42,083 bases of DNA from Candidatus Kerfeldbacteria bacterium CG15_BIG_FIL_POST_REV_8_21_14_020_45_12 (GTDB taxonomy: Bacteria; Patescibacteriota; Patescibacteriia; UBA9570; XYC2-FULL-38-9). How positions within the stretch are numbered: position 1 is the stretch's first letter; each line of letters begins with the position of its first letter. The stretch is taken from positions 1 through 42,083 of the forward strand of contig PFGC01000020.1 in NCBI GenBank assembly GCA_002781785.1. The letters are read 5' to 3'. The notes beneath the pieces were generated by a model. The model had not been told where the DNA came from, made no database searches, and was given only the letters and a program-made list of their open reading frames with translations. The position numbers and the translations under genes are program-made. Positions 1-7,354 of this stretch are shown one piece after another.

Positions 1-1
1 T

Positions 2-796
2 GAGCCGGTAATATACGGAGTCATGAGTTACGCCACCGGCGAGTGGCCTCCGCAGGAAAAAAATAACTGGAAGATGCTAAAAGTAATACGAGCGATGGCA
101 AAGGCTCACCGCTTGGCCTATGGTGAGATCAAAGCAGAGATGCATAAGCAGAGACGTAAGGCCCACGTTGGCATTGCCAAAAATATGATCGATATATCAA
201 GCTATAATCACCGGGTCATTGATTATATATATGTCAGGCTCTCAGAGTATTTTTGGAACGAGTTATTTTATCGCTGGACCAAACGCTCTCACGATTTCCT
301 CGGGGTCAATTACTATTTTCACCAGCGCGTTAGACGCAAACGCGGCGGAGGTTTTATCTTTGTCGATGTTAGAAAAGAGGAGGGGAGAGAAAGTTCAGAC
401 CTTGGCTGGGAAGTTTTTGCACCTGGTCTGTTTGAGATTCTGATGAATCTAAAGAAGTACAAACTTCCAATTTATATAACCGAAAATGGAATTGCTACAG
501 TAAATGATGACAAGCGATCCCGCTTCATTGTCGCGCACACTAAGGAGATCTATCATGCCATTCAGGCTGGTGCCAAAGTTAAGGGGTATTTTCACTGGTC
601 GTTATTAGACAACTTTGAGTGGGATAAGGGGTTTGAGCCAAGATTTGGTCTCGTCGCCATAAATTACGGAACGCTGAAGAGGACTATTCGCGACAGCGCT
701 TACGTCTATGCGCGTATTGCCAAGGAGAATGCCATTTCTCATGACCTACTCAGATTCATCGGACACGGAGCTCCAAAAGAACATCAGGAGCAATAG
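2..796 (+). CDS. GH1 family beta-glycosidase (5'-truncated by window edge)
   Basis: C-terminal part of a glycoside hydrolase family 1 enzyme (retaining beta-glucosidase/beta-galactosidase group). The frame is open from base 2, and the first residues EPVIYG followed by a GEWPP stretch match the region just after T-x-N-E-P. The first visible Glu (bases 2-4) is therefore probably the acid/base catalyst, and the real start lies upstream of the window. The nucleophile is the Glu of YITENG (codon 482-484). A downstream FHWSLLDNFEW-type motif, typical of the sugar-binding aglycone wall of GH1, is also present. The two catalytic Glu are about 160 residues apart, somewhat shorter than in textbook GH1 enzymes, so this is a compact variant. 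No signal peptide can be judged. The next glycosidase starts 3 bases after its stop, suggesting co-transcription. Family is secure; the substrate is not determinable. Confidence 0.9.
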   Translation, partial: EPVIYGVMSYATGEWPPQEKNNWKMLKVIRAMAKAHRLAYGEIKAEMHKQRRKAHVGIAKNMIDISSYNHRVIDYIYVRLSEYFWNELFYRWTKRSHDFLGVNYYFHQRVRRKRGGGFIFVDVRKEEGRESSDLGWEVFAPGLFEILMNLKKYKLPIYITENGIATVNDDKRSRFIVAHTKEIYHAIQAGAKVKGYFHWSLLDNFEWDKGFEPRFGLVAINYGTLKRTIRDSAYVYARIAKENAISHDLLRFIGHGAPKEHQEQ

Positions 797-799
797 TCT

Positions 800-1822
800 A
801 TGCCTCGGCACACCAAGAGACACATTAAATTATTTATCTGGTTTCCCATTGTCACTCTTATAGTGGGCGTAAGCTTTTGGTTTTGGAGTCAGTATGGTAA
901 CAATCCCTACCCCAATTATTCTATTCAGTATGGCACGACCTTTAGTAGTAAATATGCTAAAGAGCTAGGTCTAGATTGGCAAGCTGCTTATATTGCAACT
1001 CTAGATGATTTGGGAGTTAAGCACTTGCGGATACCAATCTACTGGGACGAAGTGGAAACTGAGCCAGGTGTATATATTTTGACTCACGTTGAGTGGATGT
1101 TAAACGAAGCTGCGGGTAGAGGAGCGGATGTTACTTTAGTGGTTGGGAATAGAGTTCCTCGTTGGCCAGAGTGTCACCCTCCGATCTGGACGATCAATTT
1201 ATCCGAATCAGAGGTTAACCAAGCTGAAGCCAGGCTCGTTCGGGAGGTCGTCACCACCTTCAAGGGGCATCCTGCCCTCAAGCGCTGGCAAGTTGAGAAC
1301 GAACCATTTCTCAGTGTCTTCGGTGAGTGTGAACCACCTAACGATACCCACATTGCTGCTATGTCCCAACTTGTCCATGATCTTGATCAGCAGCATGAAA
1401 TTATGATTACCGATAGCGGAGAGTTGAGTAGTTGGACGAAGGCCGCCAGCGGCGCTGATGTGCTTGGAATTAGTATGTATCGAGTAACTTGGAATTCTTT
1501 TTGGGGATATTTTTATTATCCAATACCTCCAGTCCATTACTCTGCCAAAGCCAAGTTAGTTGAACCGCTGGTCAATAAAGTCATTGTTTCAGAGCTTCAA
1601 GTTGAACCTTGGCCTCCAGGACTACTAACGGCAACTCCGCTAGCAGAACAATTTAAATCCATGAATCAGGAGAGAATTAACGCTAATATAGATTTTGCTA
1701 GACGAACTGGGTTTTCCGAAGTATACCTTTGGGGCACTGAATGGTGGTACTGGTTAAAAACCGAGCAAAATTCACCAGATATTTGGAATAATGGAAGGCA
1801 AATATTTGAATCAAGTCGGTAG
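800..1822 (+). CDS. Membrane-anchored clan-A (TIM-barrel) glycoside hydrolase
   Basis: A 340-residue protein with a basic N-terminus and one hydrophobic segment at about residues 11-29, followed by a soluble domain. It is likely tethered to the outer face of the membrane as a signal anchor. The domain looks like a (beta/alpha)8 glycosidase of clan GH-A (GH5/GH42/GH39-like). W-Q-V-E-N-E-P-F places the acid/base Glu at residue 168, and V-S-E-L-Q near residue 265 supplies the probable nucleophile at a barrel strand end. An early LRIPIYWDEVE segment is typical of strand 2. It follows the GH1 gene by 3 bases, so the two may act in sequence, one outside cutting polymers and one handling small sugars. 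The exact GH family and substrate are uncertain. The last codons precede the Kef promoter. Confidence 0.72.
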   Translation: MPRHTKRHIKLFIWFPIVTLIVGVSFWFWSQYGNNPYPNYSIQYGTTFSSKYAKELGLDWQAAYIATLDDLGVKHLRIPIYWDEVETEPGVYILTHVEWMLNEAAGRGADVTLVVGNRVPRWPECHPPIWTINLSESEVNQAEARLVREVVTTFKGHPALKRWQVENEPFLSVFGECEPPNDTHIAAMSQLVHDLDQQHEIMITDSGELSSWTKAASGADVLGISMYRVTWNSFWGYFYYPIPPVHYSAKAKLVEPLVNKVIVSELQVEPWPPGLLTATPLAEQFKSMNQERINANIDFARRTGFSEVYLWGTEWWYWLKTEQNSPDIWNNGRQIFESSR

Positions 1823-1848
1823 CCATACTATTAAAATCGCTAACAATC

Positions 1849-1857
1849 TGATATAAT
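1849..1857 (+). promoter_or_regulatory. Extended -10 promoter giving a leaderless mRNA
   Basis: TG at 1849-1850, one base, then TATAAT at 1852-1857: a perfect extended -10. No good -35 is seen at 1829-1834 (TATTAA). The expected start point, 6-8 bases downstream, falls on 1863-1865, and the antiporter ATG is 1865, so the transcript probably has no 5' leader. Confidence 0.65.
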
Positions 1858-1864
1858 CTCCCCC

Positions 1865-3565
1865 ATGGATGCCATTTTTTTTGAAAGCATATTCTTTGAA
1901 GTAAGTGCCGTTCTGGTTGTCGGAACCGTTTTTGCTGCTGTTGCAGTATTTATGCGTCAACCGACTATCCCAGCTTACATTTTGGCCGGAGTAGTTATCG
2001 GGCCAGCTGTTTTGAATATTCTTCATAATGCAGACTTGCTCAACGCTTTAGCCGAGTTTGGTATCGCATTTTTACTTTTCCTAGTTGGCATAGAGCTGGA
2101 CTTGCGCAAGTTAATGAAAACGGGTCGAGTGTCCATTGTTTTGGGATTTGTGCAGATGGGTTTTTCGGTAGGTTTCGGTTATGTGCTTATTAGAATGCTT
2201 GGCTTTCACAGTTCAGAGGCAGCCTTTTTAGCATTGGCTCTCGGTTTTTCTAGTACCATTGTGGCTGTTAAAATTCTGGGTGAACGCAAGGAAATTCACA
2301 CCATGTATGCACAAATTGTCATAGGCCTCCTTTTGACACAAGACTTCATAGCTATCCTTCTTCTAATTTTGTTAAATGTCTTTGGTGGTTCTGGTATTGA
2401 GTCTAGCCTTGGCACTGCCATAGGCGTGGCCTTTGTGAAAGGAGCGGTTATCGTGCTAGCAGCTATAATTGCCTCACGTTACGTTCTGGGTCCACTTTTT
2501 AAATACTTCGCCAGATCTGACGAGCTACTTTTTTTGGGTTCAATTTGTTGGTGTCTAATTTTTGCAGCAACCGCCCATGTACTAGGCTTTTCAATTGAGC
2601 TTGGAGCCATTGCTGCCGGACTTAGCCTATCATTTCAACCTTACAGCGTGGCTATTGGCAATCGAATTAAGTCTCTTCGTGATTTCTTTCTACCATTTTT
2701 CTTCGCTGTCTTGGGTGGTCAGTTGGTCTTTAGTGGAACAGAGTCAGTCTTCATGCCCACTTTAGTTTTGTCCACTTTGGTGCTAGTAATTATGCCAGTC
2801 ATAGTTATCGGAGCCTTGATGTATTTCGGTTATCGAGCTCGAACAAGTTTTCAAGCCGGCATGGCTATTGGTCAGGTTAGTGAATTTTCATTTATTGTTA
2901 TGAGTTTGGGTTTTTCGGCAGGAATTATATCTCGTGATATCGTAGCTCTAGTTGCCTTGATCGGATTAGTCACAATGACTTTGTCTAGTTATATGATGAA
3001 GTACTCGGAGCATCTTTATGTTTATATACGTCCAATCCTAAAACGCTTTGAGAGGAGCACCGTTAGACTTCAAGATGATACCGAGGGTGAGCGACTAAAA
3101 GGTCATGCTATTATTTTTGGCTACAGCACCATGGGCTCAAAAGTACAACAGTTATTTGTGCGCATGGGGCTACCAACTTTGGTTGTAGATAATAATCCAG
3201 ACGTTATTGATCAACTACAAAGGAAGAAAATACCGGAATTATACGGAAACCTTAATGACACTGATATTCTAGCAGAGGCAAATATTTCTCAGGCCAAATA
3301 TGTTGTTACTACTGTTCCAAGCACAAATGTCGTACGTGGACTTTTGGAGTGGGTACAAAAAAATAACCTAACTTGTACAGTAATTGTTACAGCCTTTGAA
3401 ATAGACGATGCCCTTAGGTTCTATGAAATGGGGGCTGATTTTGTGCTGTACCCAACCTTTATCAGTGCAGATTATCTGGATGATTTACTGACTAGCAAGC
3501 AACTGGTTCGTAAGCGCAAGAGGCACATTGGTGAAATGAAAAAGCTAAAAGAGCTGACGATATGA
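1865..3565 (+). CDS. Kef-type (CPA2) cation/proton antiporter with RCK/TrkA-N domain
   Basis: Monovalent cation:proton antiporter of the CPA2 family. About 12 hydrophobic segments fill residues 1-385. They include the early RQPTIPAYILAGVVIGP stretch and LLFLVGIELDLRKL, both hallmarks of the Na_H_Exchanger domain. A cytoplasmic Rossmann-type regulatory domain (TrkA-N/RCK) begins near residue 413. Its nucleotide loop reads G-Y-S-T-M-G rather than the usual GxGxxG, but VVDNNP, with the acidic end of strand 2, is present. Length 566 is normal for Kef/GerN/YbaL proteins. ATG 1865 is chosen because it starts the conserved hydrophobic region and lies at the expected transcription start. It overlaps the next gene by 4 bases. 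Whether K+ or Na+ is exchanged cannot be read from the sequence. Confidence 0.88.
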   Translation: MDAIFFESIFFEVSAVLVVGTVFAAVAVFMRQPTIPAYILAGVVIGPAVLNILHNADLLNALAEFGIAFLLFLVGIELDLRKLMKTGRVSIVLGFVQMGFSVGFGYVLIRMLGFHSSEAAFLALALGFSSTIVAVKILGERKEIHTMYAQIVIGLLLTQDFIAILLLILLNVFGGSGIESSLGTAIGVAFVKGAVIVLAAIIASRYVLGPLFKYFARSDELLFLGSICWCLIFAATAHVLGFSIELGAIAAGLSLSFQPYSVAIGNRIKSLRDFFLPFFFAVLGGQLVFSGTESVFMPTLVLSTLVLVIMPVIVIGALMYFGYRARTSFQAGMAIGQVSEFSFIVMSLGFSAGIISRDIVALVALIGLVTMTLSSYMMKYSEHLYVYIRPILKRFERSTVRLQDDTEGERLKGHAIIFGYSTMGSKVQQLFVRMGLPTLVVDNNPDVIDQLQRKKIPELYGNLNDTDILAEANISQAKYVVTTVPSTNVVRGLLEWVQKNNLTCTVIVTAFEIDDALRFYEMGADFVLYPTFISADYLDDLLTSKQLVRKRKRHIGEMKKLKELTI

Positions 3566-5034
3566 GCCAGGCAGTTGAGCCAAAGGGTCAGATCAAAGCA
3601 GATTCAACTGCAGAGGGCTCGTCCTCCCAGTTTGCGCTGCCTTCGCATTTACTCAAGAGTAAACTAAGGCCATGGGTAATTATCGGAACCTTTATTCTGT
3701 TCGCGCTAATAATAATAGCGCCGACACCAGACGGTCTTAGTCGAGTGGGGCAAAATGCCATCGCTATCTTTGTTCTATGCTTAATTTTCTGGGTCAGCAA
3801 CGCTATTCCGCTCATGATAACGAGCATGCTTGCCATTATTCTATTGCCTCTTCTTAACGTGATGGAGGCGAAGGCAGCCTACGCCTTATTTGGAAATCAA
3901 GCTGTCTTTTTTATTCTCGGCGCTTTCATTTTAGCTTCGGCTGTGATGCAATCCGGCTTAAGTTTAAGGATCGCCCTACGGCTGCTGCAGTATTTTCAAG
4001 CCACAAGACAGCGGTTACTGTTTGGTTTACTGGTGCTCCCAGCTGGGCTTTCTATGGTGATGTCAGAACACGCCGTTGCTGCCATGATGTTCCCGGTAGT
4101 TTTAGAAATGTGCGTGGTACTAAAGTTTGAACCGGGCAATCGATCAGCTTTAACGATGATGCTGGCCATGACTTGGGGTTGTATTATTGGTGGAATAGGC
4201 ACTTTTCTAGGGGGTGCTCGGGCGGTCTTGGCAGTTGGTATTCTCGAGGAGACCACCGGTATATCAATTGGATTCCTGGAATGGGCTCTGGCGGCTATTC
4301 CTATCGTTATACTAATGCTGGGAGTTGCCTACTTACTGCTTCTGTTTATTTCACGTCACGAACCAAAAACCTTTTCCGGAGCTAGAGAGCTTCTACAACA
4401 AAAGCTGACCAACCTCGGTAAGCGTACCCGGCGCGAAACCTACGTCGGACTGCTAATGATTATTACCATCCTGGCTTGGGCCACCGTCGGGCATTACTTT
4501 GGTCTAGCCAATATAGCCTTGGCCGCTGTGGTTGTGGCCTTTATCTTTAAGTTACTGAGCTGGAAACAGGTAGAAAAAGATGTGAATTGGGGAATCATTC
4601 TGATGTATGGAGGGGCGATAGCGCTTGGATTTACACTTGATCAATCAGGGGCTGCTAGCTGGCTAACACAGCTTATCCTTGGTGATGGAGTTATGACGGG
4701 AATATTCCTGGTCTTCATACTGGCAGTTATAGGTACAGTTCTGACCGAGGGTATTAGTAACAGTGCGGTTGTCGCGCTAATGATGCCGATTGCTATTGCT
4801 TTAGCTGCTCAAAATGGAGTAGATGTCAGAACTGCAACATTGGCACTAGCCATCCCCAGCGGATTAGCCTTTATGCTGCCAATTTCTACGCCAGCAACAG
4901 CGATTGCCGTATCGTCTAAGTATGTAACTGCCAGAAACACCATGAGCACTGGCATAATATTGAATTCAGTTGCCATTGGCCTATTTGTGCTGGCCGCCCT
5001 CTTGTATTGGCCGTCAATTGGGTTTACAGTCTAA
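3562..5034 (+). CDS. DASS/SLC13 family anion (dicarboxylate-type) transporter
   Basis: A 490-residue polytopic membrane protein of the divalent anion:Na+ symporter (DASS/SLC13) family. A hydrophilic N-terminus of about 35 residues precedes two pseudo-symmetric halves. The second half keeps a S-N-S-A-V-V-A-L-M-M-P motif and an I-S-T-P-A-T-A motif, equivalent to the SNT/Na+ and substrate loops of VcINDY. In the first half the corresponding motif reads S-E-H-A-V-A-A-M-M-F-P, so the Asn of the first SNT motif is replaced. Family membership is clear. The substrate (dicarboxylate, sulfate or phosphate) and the coupling ion are not certain because of this change. Translationally coupled to the antiporter by ATGA, and 2 bases before the VIT1-like gene. 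Confidence 0.82.
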   Translation: MSQAVEPKGQIKADSTAEGSSSQFALPSHLLKSKLRPWVIIGTFILFALIIIAPTPDGLSRVGQNAIAIFVLCLIFWVSNAIPLMITSMLAIILLPLLNVMEAKAAYALFGNQAVFFILGAFILASAVMQSGLSLRIALRLLQYFQATRQRLLFGLLVLPAGLSMVMSEHAVAAMMFPVVLEMCVVLKFEPGNRSALTMMLAMTWGCIIGGIGTFLGGARAVLAVGILEETTGISIGFLEWALAAIPIVILMLGVAYLLLLFISRHEPKTFSGARELLQQKLTNLGKRTRRETYVGLLMIITILAWATVGHYFGLANIALAAVVVAFIFKLLSWKQVEKDVNWGIILMYGGAIALGFTLDQSGAASWLTQLILGDGVMTGIFLVFILAVIGTVLTEGISNSAVVALMMPIAIALAAQNGVDVRTATLALAIPSGLAFMLPISTPATAIAVSSKYVTARNTMSTGIILNSVAIGLFVLAALLYWPSIGFTV

Positions 5035-5036
5035 CT

Positions 5037-5759
5037 ATGACCAAGCTTCACACAGAATTGAACAATACTGACACCTTGCGAGGAAAGGCAATGAATTCAC
5101 TGCGAGAGGTGGTTTTTGGGCTGGAAGACGGTATCGTATCAACACTCGGTTCCATCACCGGAATTGCCGCTGCGACACACAACTCTTTTTTCATCATTTT
5201 GGCCGGATTTGTCATTATTTTCGTAGAATCTTTGTCGATGGCTGCTGGAACCTTTCTGGCCTCAAAAACAGATAGAGAGATGAATCAACGCATTATTGCT
5301 GAAGAGAGGGCAGAAATAGATAGTGACCCTGAAGGACAAAGGCAAAAACTCTCCGACCATTATCGCGCTAGAGGATTTAATGATGAAGAAATCAGCATTT
5401 TAGTTAACCGAATAACTCAAAACAAGGATCTGTGGTTGGAAGAAATGGCTCACAAGGACCTTGGTGTCAGCGTTGATCCGTCTCATACTCCTGGCTTGGA
5501 CGGAGTTTTTATGGGAGTTTCCTACGTGATTGGTGGTTTTGTATCTTTAATACCCTACTTCTTTTTGGAGGCTGCCACAGCAATCCCTCTTTCCATTGGC
5601 GCCTGCGTAATCGCTTTATTTGCCGTAGGTTGGGTTAAGGGCTACCTAGTTAGAGTCAATGCTGTTAAGAGTGGTCTGGAGATGCTGTTAATTTCACTAT
5701 CGGCTGTAGCCGTGGGTTATGGTGTAGGACAAGTCATTAGCTACTACTTCGGGGTATGA
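5037..5759 (+). CDS. VIT1/CCC1 family iron/manganese transporter
   Basis: A 240-residue membrane protein of the VIT1/CCC1 family, which moves Fe2+ or Mn2+ out of the cytosol, usually by proton antiport. Signature segments are LREVVFGLEDGIVSTLGS in TM1 and a TM2 region ending ESLSMAAGTFLASKTDRE. A charged cytoplasmic helical domain (about residues 75-145) corresponds to the metal-binding domain of VIT1. Three more membrane helices follow. The start is ATG 5037, 2 bases after the previous stop; an upstream TTG at 5007 would lie inside the DASS gene and adds nothing conserved. The last four bases overlap the next ORF (ATGA). In bacteria such proteins protect from excess iron. Confidence 0.9.
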   Translation: MTKLHTELNNTDTLRGKAMNSLREVVFGLEDGIVSTLGSITGIAAATHNSFFIILAGFVIIFVESLSMAAGTFLASKTDREMNQRIIAEERAEIDSDPEGQRQKLSDHYRARGFNDEEISILVNRITQNKDLWLEEMAHKDLGVSVDPSHTPGLDGVFMGVSYVIGGFVSLIPYFFLEAATAIPLSIGACVIALFAVGWVKGYLVRVNAVKSGLEMLLISLSAVAVGYGVGQVISYYFGV

Positions 5760-6433
5760 ACATGGCAGCGCGCCTGCTTCCACTGCTGATATTTATCGTT
5801 GCTATACCCATCGTCATTATTTTGTTTGCAAATGATTCTCCAGAAGTAAGAATAGGACTGACTCACTATATTCTAATCGCTCTTTTTTTATTTCCAGTAA
5901 TCGTCGCTTACATCATTATTCTAGTAGTGGCTTTTCACCCTACTGCTTACAACTTTCAGCCCCATCCTGAAGACGAAGAAAAAAAAATTGACCCCATTCA
6001 TCATGCCGCTATTGGATTGATGATCGCACTGCTGCAAGATTTGTCTAATGGTCATGTCGAAGATTCTCGTTTTTATAGACCAGAATTGCAACAAATGCTG
6101 GCATACGAACAACAGCAATACCGAATCTATTTCGATCGCGGCTATCATTTTGTGTTTCAGTTTCACAACGATGATCACTATGAAACACACTTGTTCTCAA
6201 AGTTAAGTGATGATGAAGTTATTATTGAACTCGAGGGTTTGTTCGACTACTATTTTGAGCGCAATGGTGAGCGCCACCGTACTCCTCACGGCTATGACAC
6301 TACTGAGCCACTATTGCGGTGTCCTGCCAGGGTTCGTTGTCGTTTACAGCGACTGAACCAAACTGCTCCCTGGCAACTGGCTGGATTTAGTGAAAATATT
6401 CGTGGAGGACAGCTAGGATTAGCCACTCAATAA
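5756..6433 (+). CDS. Uncharacterised protein with two N-terminal membrane helices
   Basis: 225 residues, family not recognised. Two strong hydrophobic helices lie at about 6-24 and 37-61, followed by a polar domain of about 160 residues with many His, Asp, Glu, Tyr and Gln (for example around HFVFQFHNDDHYETH). The topology suggests a membrane hairpin with both ends on the same side and a soluble domain, probably cytoplasmic. Starts at an ATGA overlap with the VIT1-like gene and ends 3 bases before the next gene, so it belongs to the same operon. The His/Asp clusters could bind metal, which would suit the iron/manganese transporter next door, but that is only a suggestion from composition. Confidence 0.65.
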   Translation: MNMAARLLPLLIFIVAIPIVIILFANDSPEVRIGLTHYILIALFLFPVIVAYIIILVVAFHPTAYNFQPHPEDEEKKIDPIHHAAIGLMIALLQDLSNGHVEDSRFYRPELQQMLAYEQQQYRIYFDRGYHFVFQFHNDDHYETHLFSKLSDDEVIIELEGLFDYYFERNGERHRTPHGYDTTEPLLRCPARVRCRLQRLNQTAPWQLAGFSENIRGGQLGLATQ

Positions 6434-6436
6434 TCT

Positions 6437-7279
6437 ATGAAGGTCCATGGGGCAGAATCAGGTTTTCGTCGCATCCGGGCAGTTGACTTGGCTCCTGTCG
6501 AGATTAATCATGAGAAAAACTATTTAAGCACTGAGGCTCTTGAAGAAAAGTTAGGTCAGATTAAAGCAAATTTAAAAACCTGGGGTCGCTGGGCTTGGGG
6601 CTTGAGTGAGACAACAGATCTTGCGGTTGTATCTCTTGAAGGGCTGACTCAAGTGCAACTCTTCGAGGGCCGAGACAGTGGCTTGGTAGAGGGGACGATC
6701 GAAGGCCTAAGAGCTACTTTAGATAATATTCATGGTGACGGCACTATTAATAACTACCGGATTGAATCAGCTGAGATTTGTAGAATCGCGGCCGGCCTTC
6801 TGTTGCTGGACCCAAGCCTAGTCGACCGCCTGCCAATTTTAAAGATTCTAGGAAAGCGCACATTTATTAGTGACCTTATTGAGAGCGTGCCTTCCTGGGC
6901 GGTTACAGATTCTGCCAATGAACTTTTAGCTGAGCAGATCCTCGAGCCTAAGCGCCGTCAACACCACAAAAACATGCGATATGATAGTATTTGCTTAAAA
7001 TTATCGGAGCAGCCTAATGTCTCTCCTGTCGATCGCCTCTATCTCTTGTCGACCTGGCAGGTGGTAAATGGAGGTGGGGTAGATCAGTTTTTGACAGCCA
7101 ATGACCGTAGCCTACTAAACTCGATGCGCTCTTCGACTGCTGCCAATCCATTTGAAAGCGCCCGCCTGGCCAGACTGCTTTTGGCGGATAGTATAAATAT
7201 AAATCAGCCTGGCTTACTAGAAATTACCCATAAGGCAGCCGGTTCAATTCAAACACTGCCAAGCCGTCCGATAGTCTAG
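6437..7279 (+). CDS. Uncharacterised helical protein with basic RxRAV N-terminal tag, last gene of operon
   Basis: 280 residues, no membrane helices, family not recognised. The N-terminus carries F-R-R-I-R-A-V-D-L-A-P at residues 10-20. Closely matching tags occur in the genes at 15728 (QRMRAVNLEP) and 34763 (PRARAVEAVEL). The rest looks all-helical. A unit of the form (small/aliphatic)-G-L-L-L-L-D-P-S-L-V lies at about 111-129, with a weaker one near 241-256. The same unit occurs in the other tagged proteins (VGRALVLVDPDRF in the one at 15728), which suggests HEAT-like helical repeats and common descent. It is the last gene of the Kef-DASS-VIT1 operon and is followed by the glyS promoter. 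Function unknown. Confidence 0.7.
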   Translation: MKVHGAESGFRRIRAVDLAPVEINHEKNYLSTEALEEKLGQIKANLKTWGRWAWGLSETTDLAVVSLEGLTQVQLFEGRDSGLVEGTIEGLRATLDNIHGDGTINNYRIESAEICRIAAGLLLLDPSLVDRLPILKILGKRTFISDLIESVPSWAVTDSANELLAEQILEPKRRQHHKNMRYDSICLKLSEQPNVSPVDRLYLLSTWQVVNGGGVDQFLTANDRSLLNSMRSSTAANPFESARLARLLLADSININQPGLLEITHKAAGSIQTLPSRPIV

Positions 7280-7286
7280 TTTTTCT

Positions 7287-7314
7287 TTGCACTTGGCCAA
7301 AAAACTGTTATAAT
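7287..7314 (+). promoter_or_regulatory. Promoter of glyS operon (extended -10)
   Basis: -35 TTGCAC at 7287-7292, 16-base spacer, then TG at 7306-7307 and TATAAT at 7309-7314. Expected start near 7321, leaving a leader of about 34 bases before the glyS ATG at 7355. The leader ends in ATTTTTGCGTATG, an element also found before the genes at 27719 and (variant) 39837. Confidence 0.75.
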
Positions 7315-7354
7315 ATGCCCTAGTTAAGGGTAAGTTTATTGTGTATTTTTGCGT

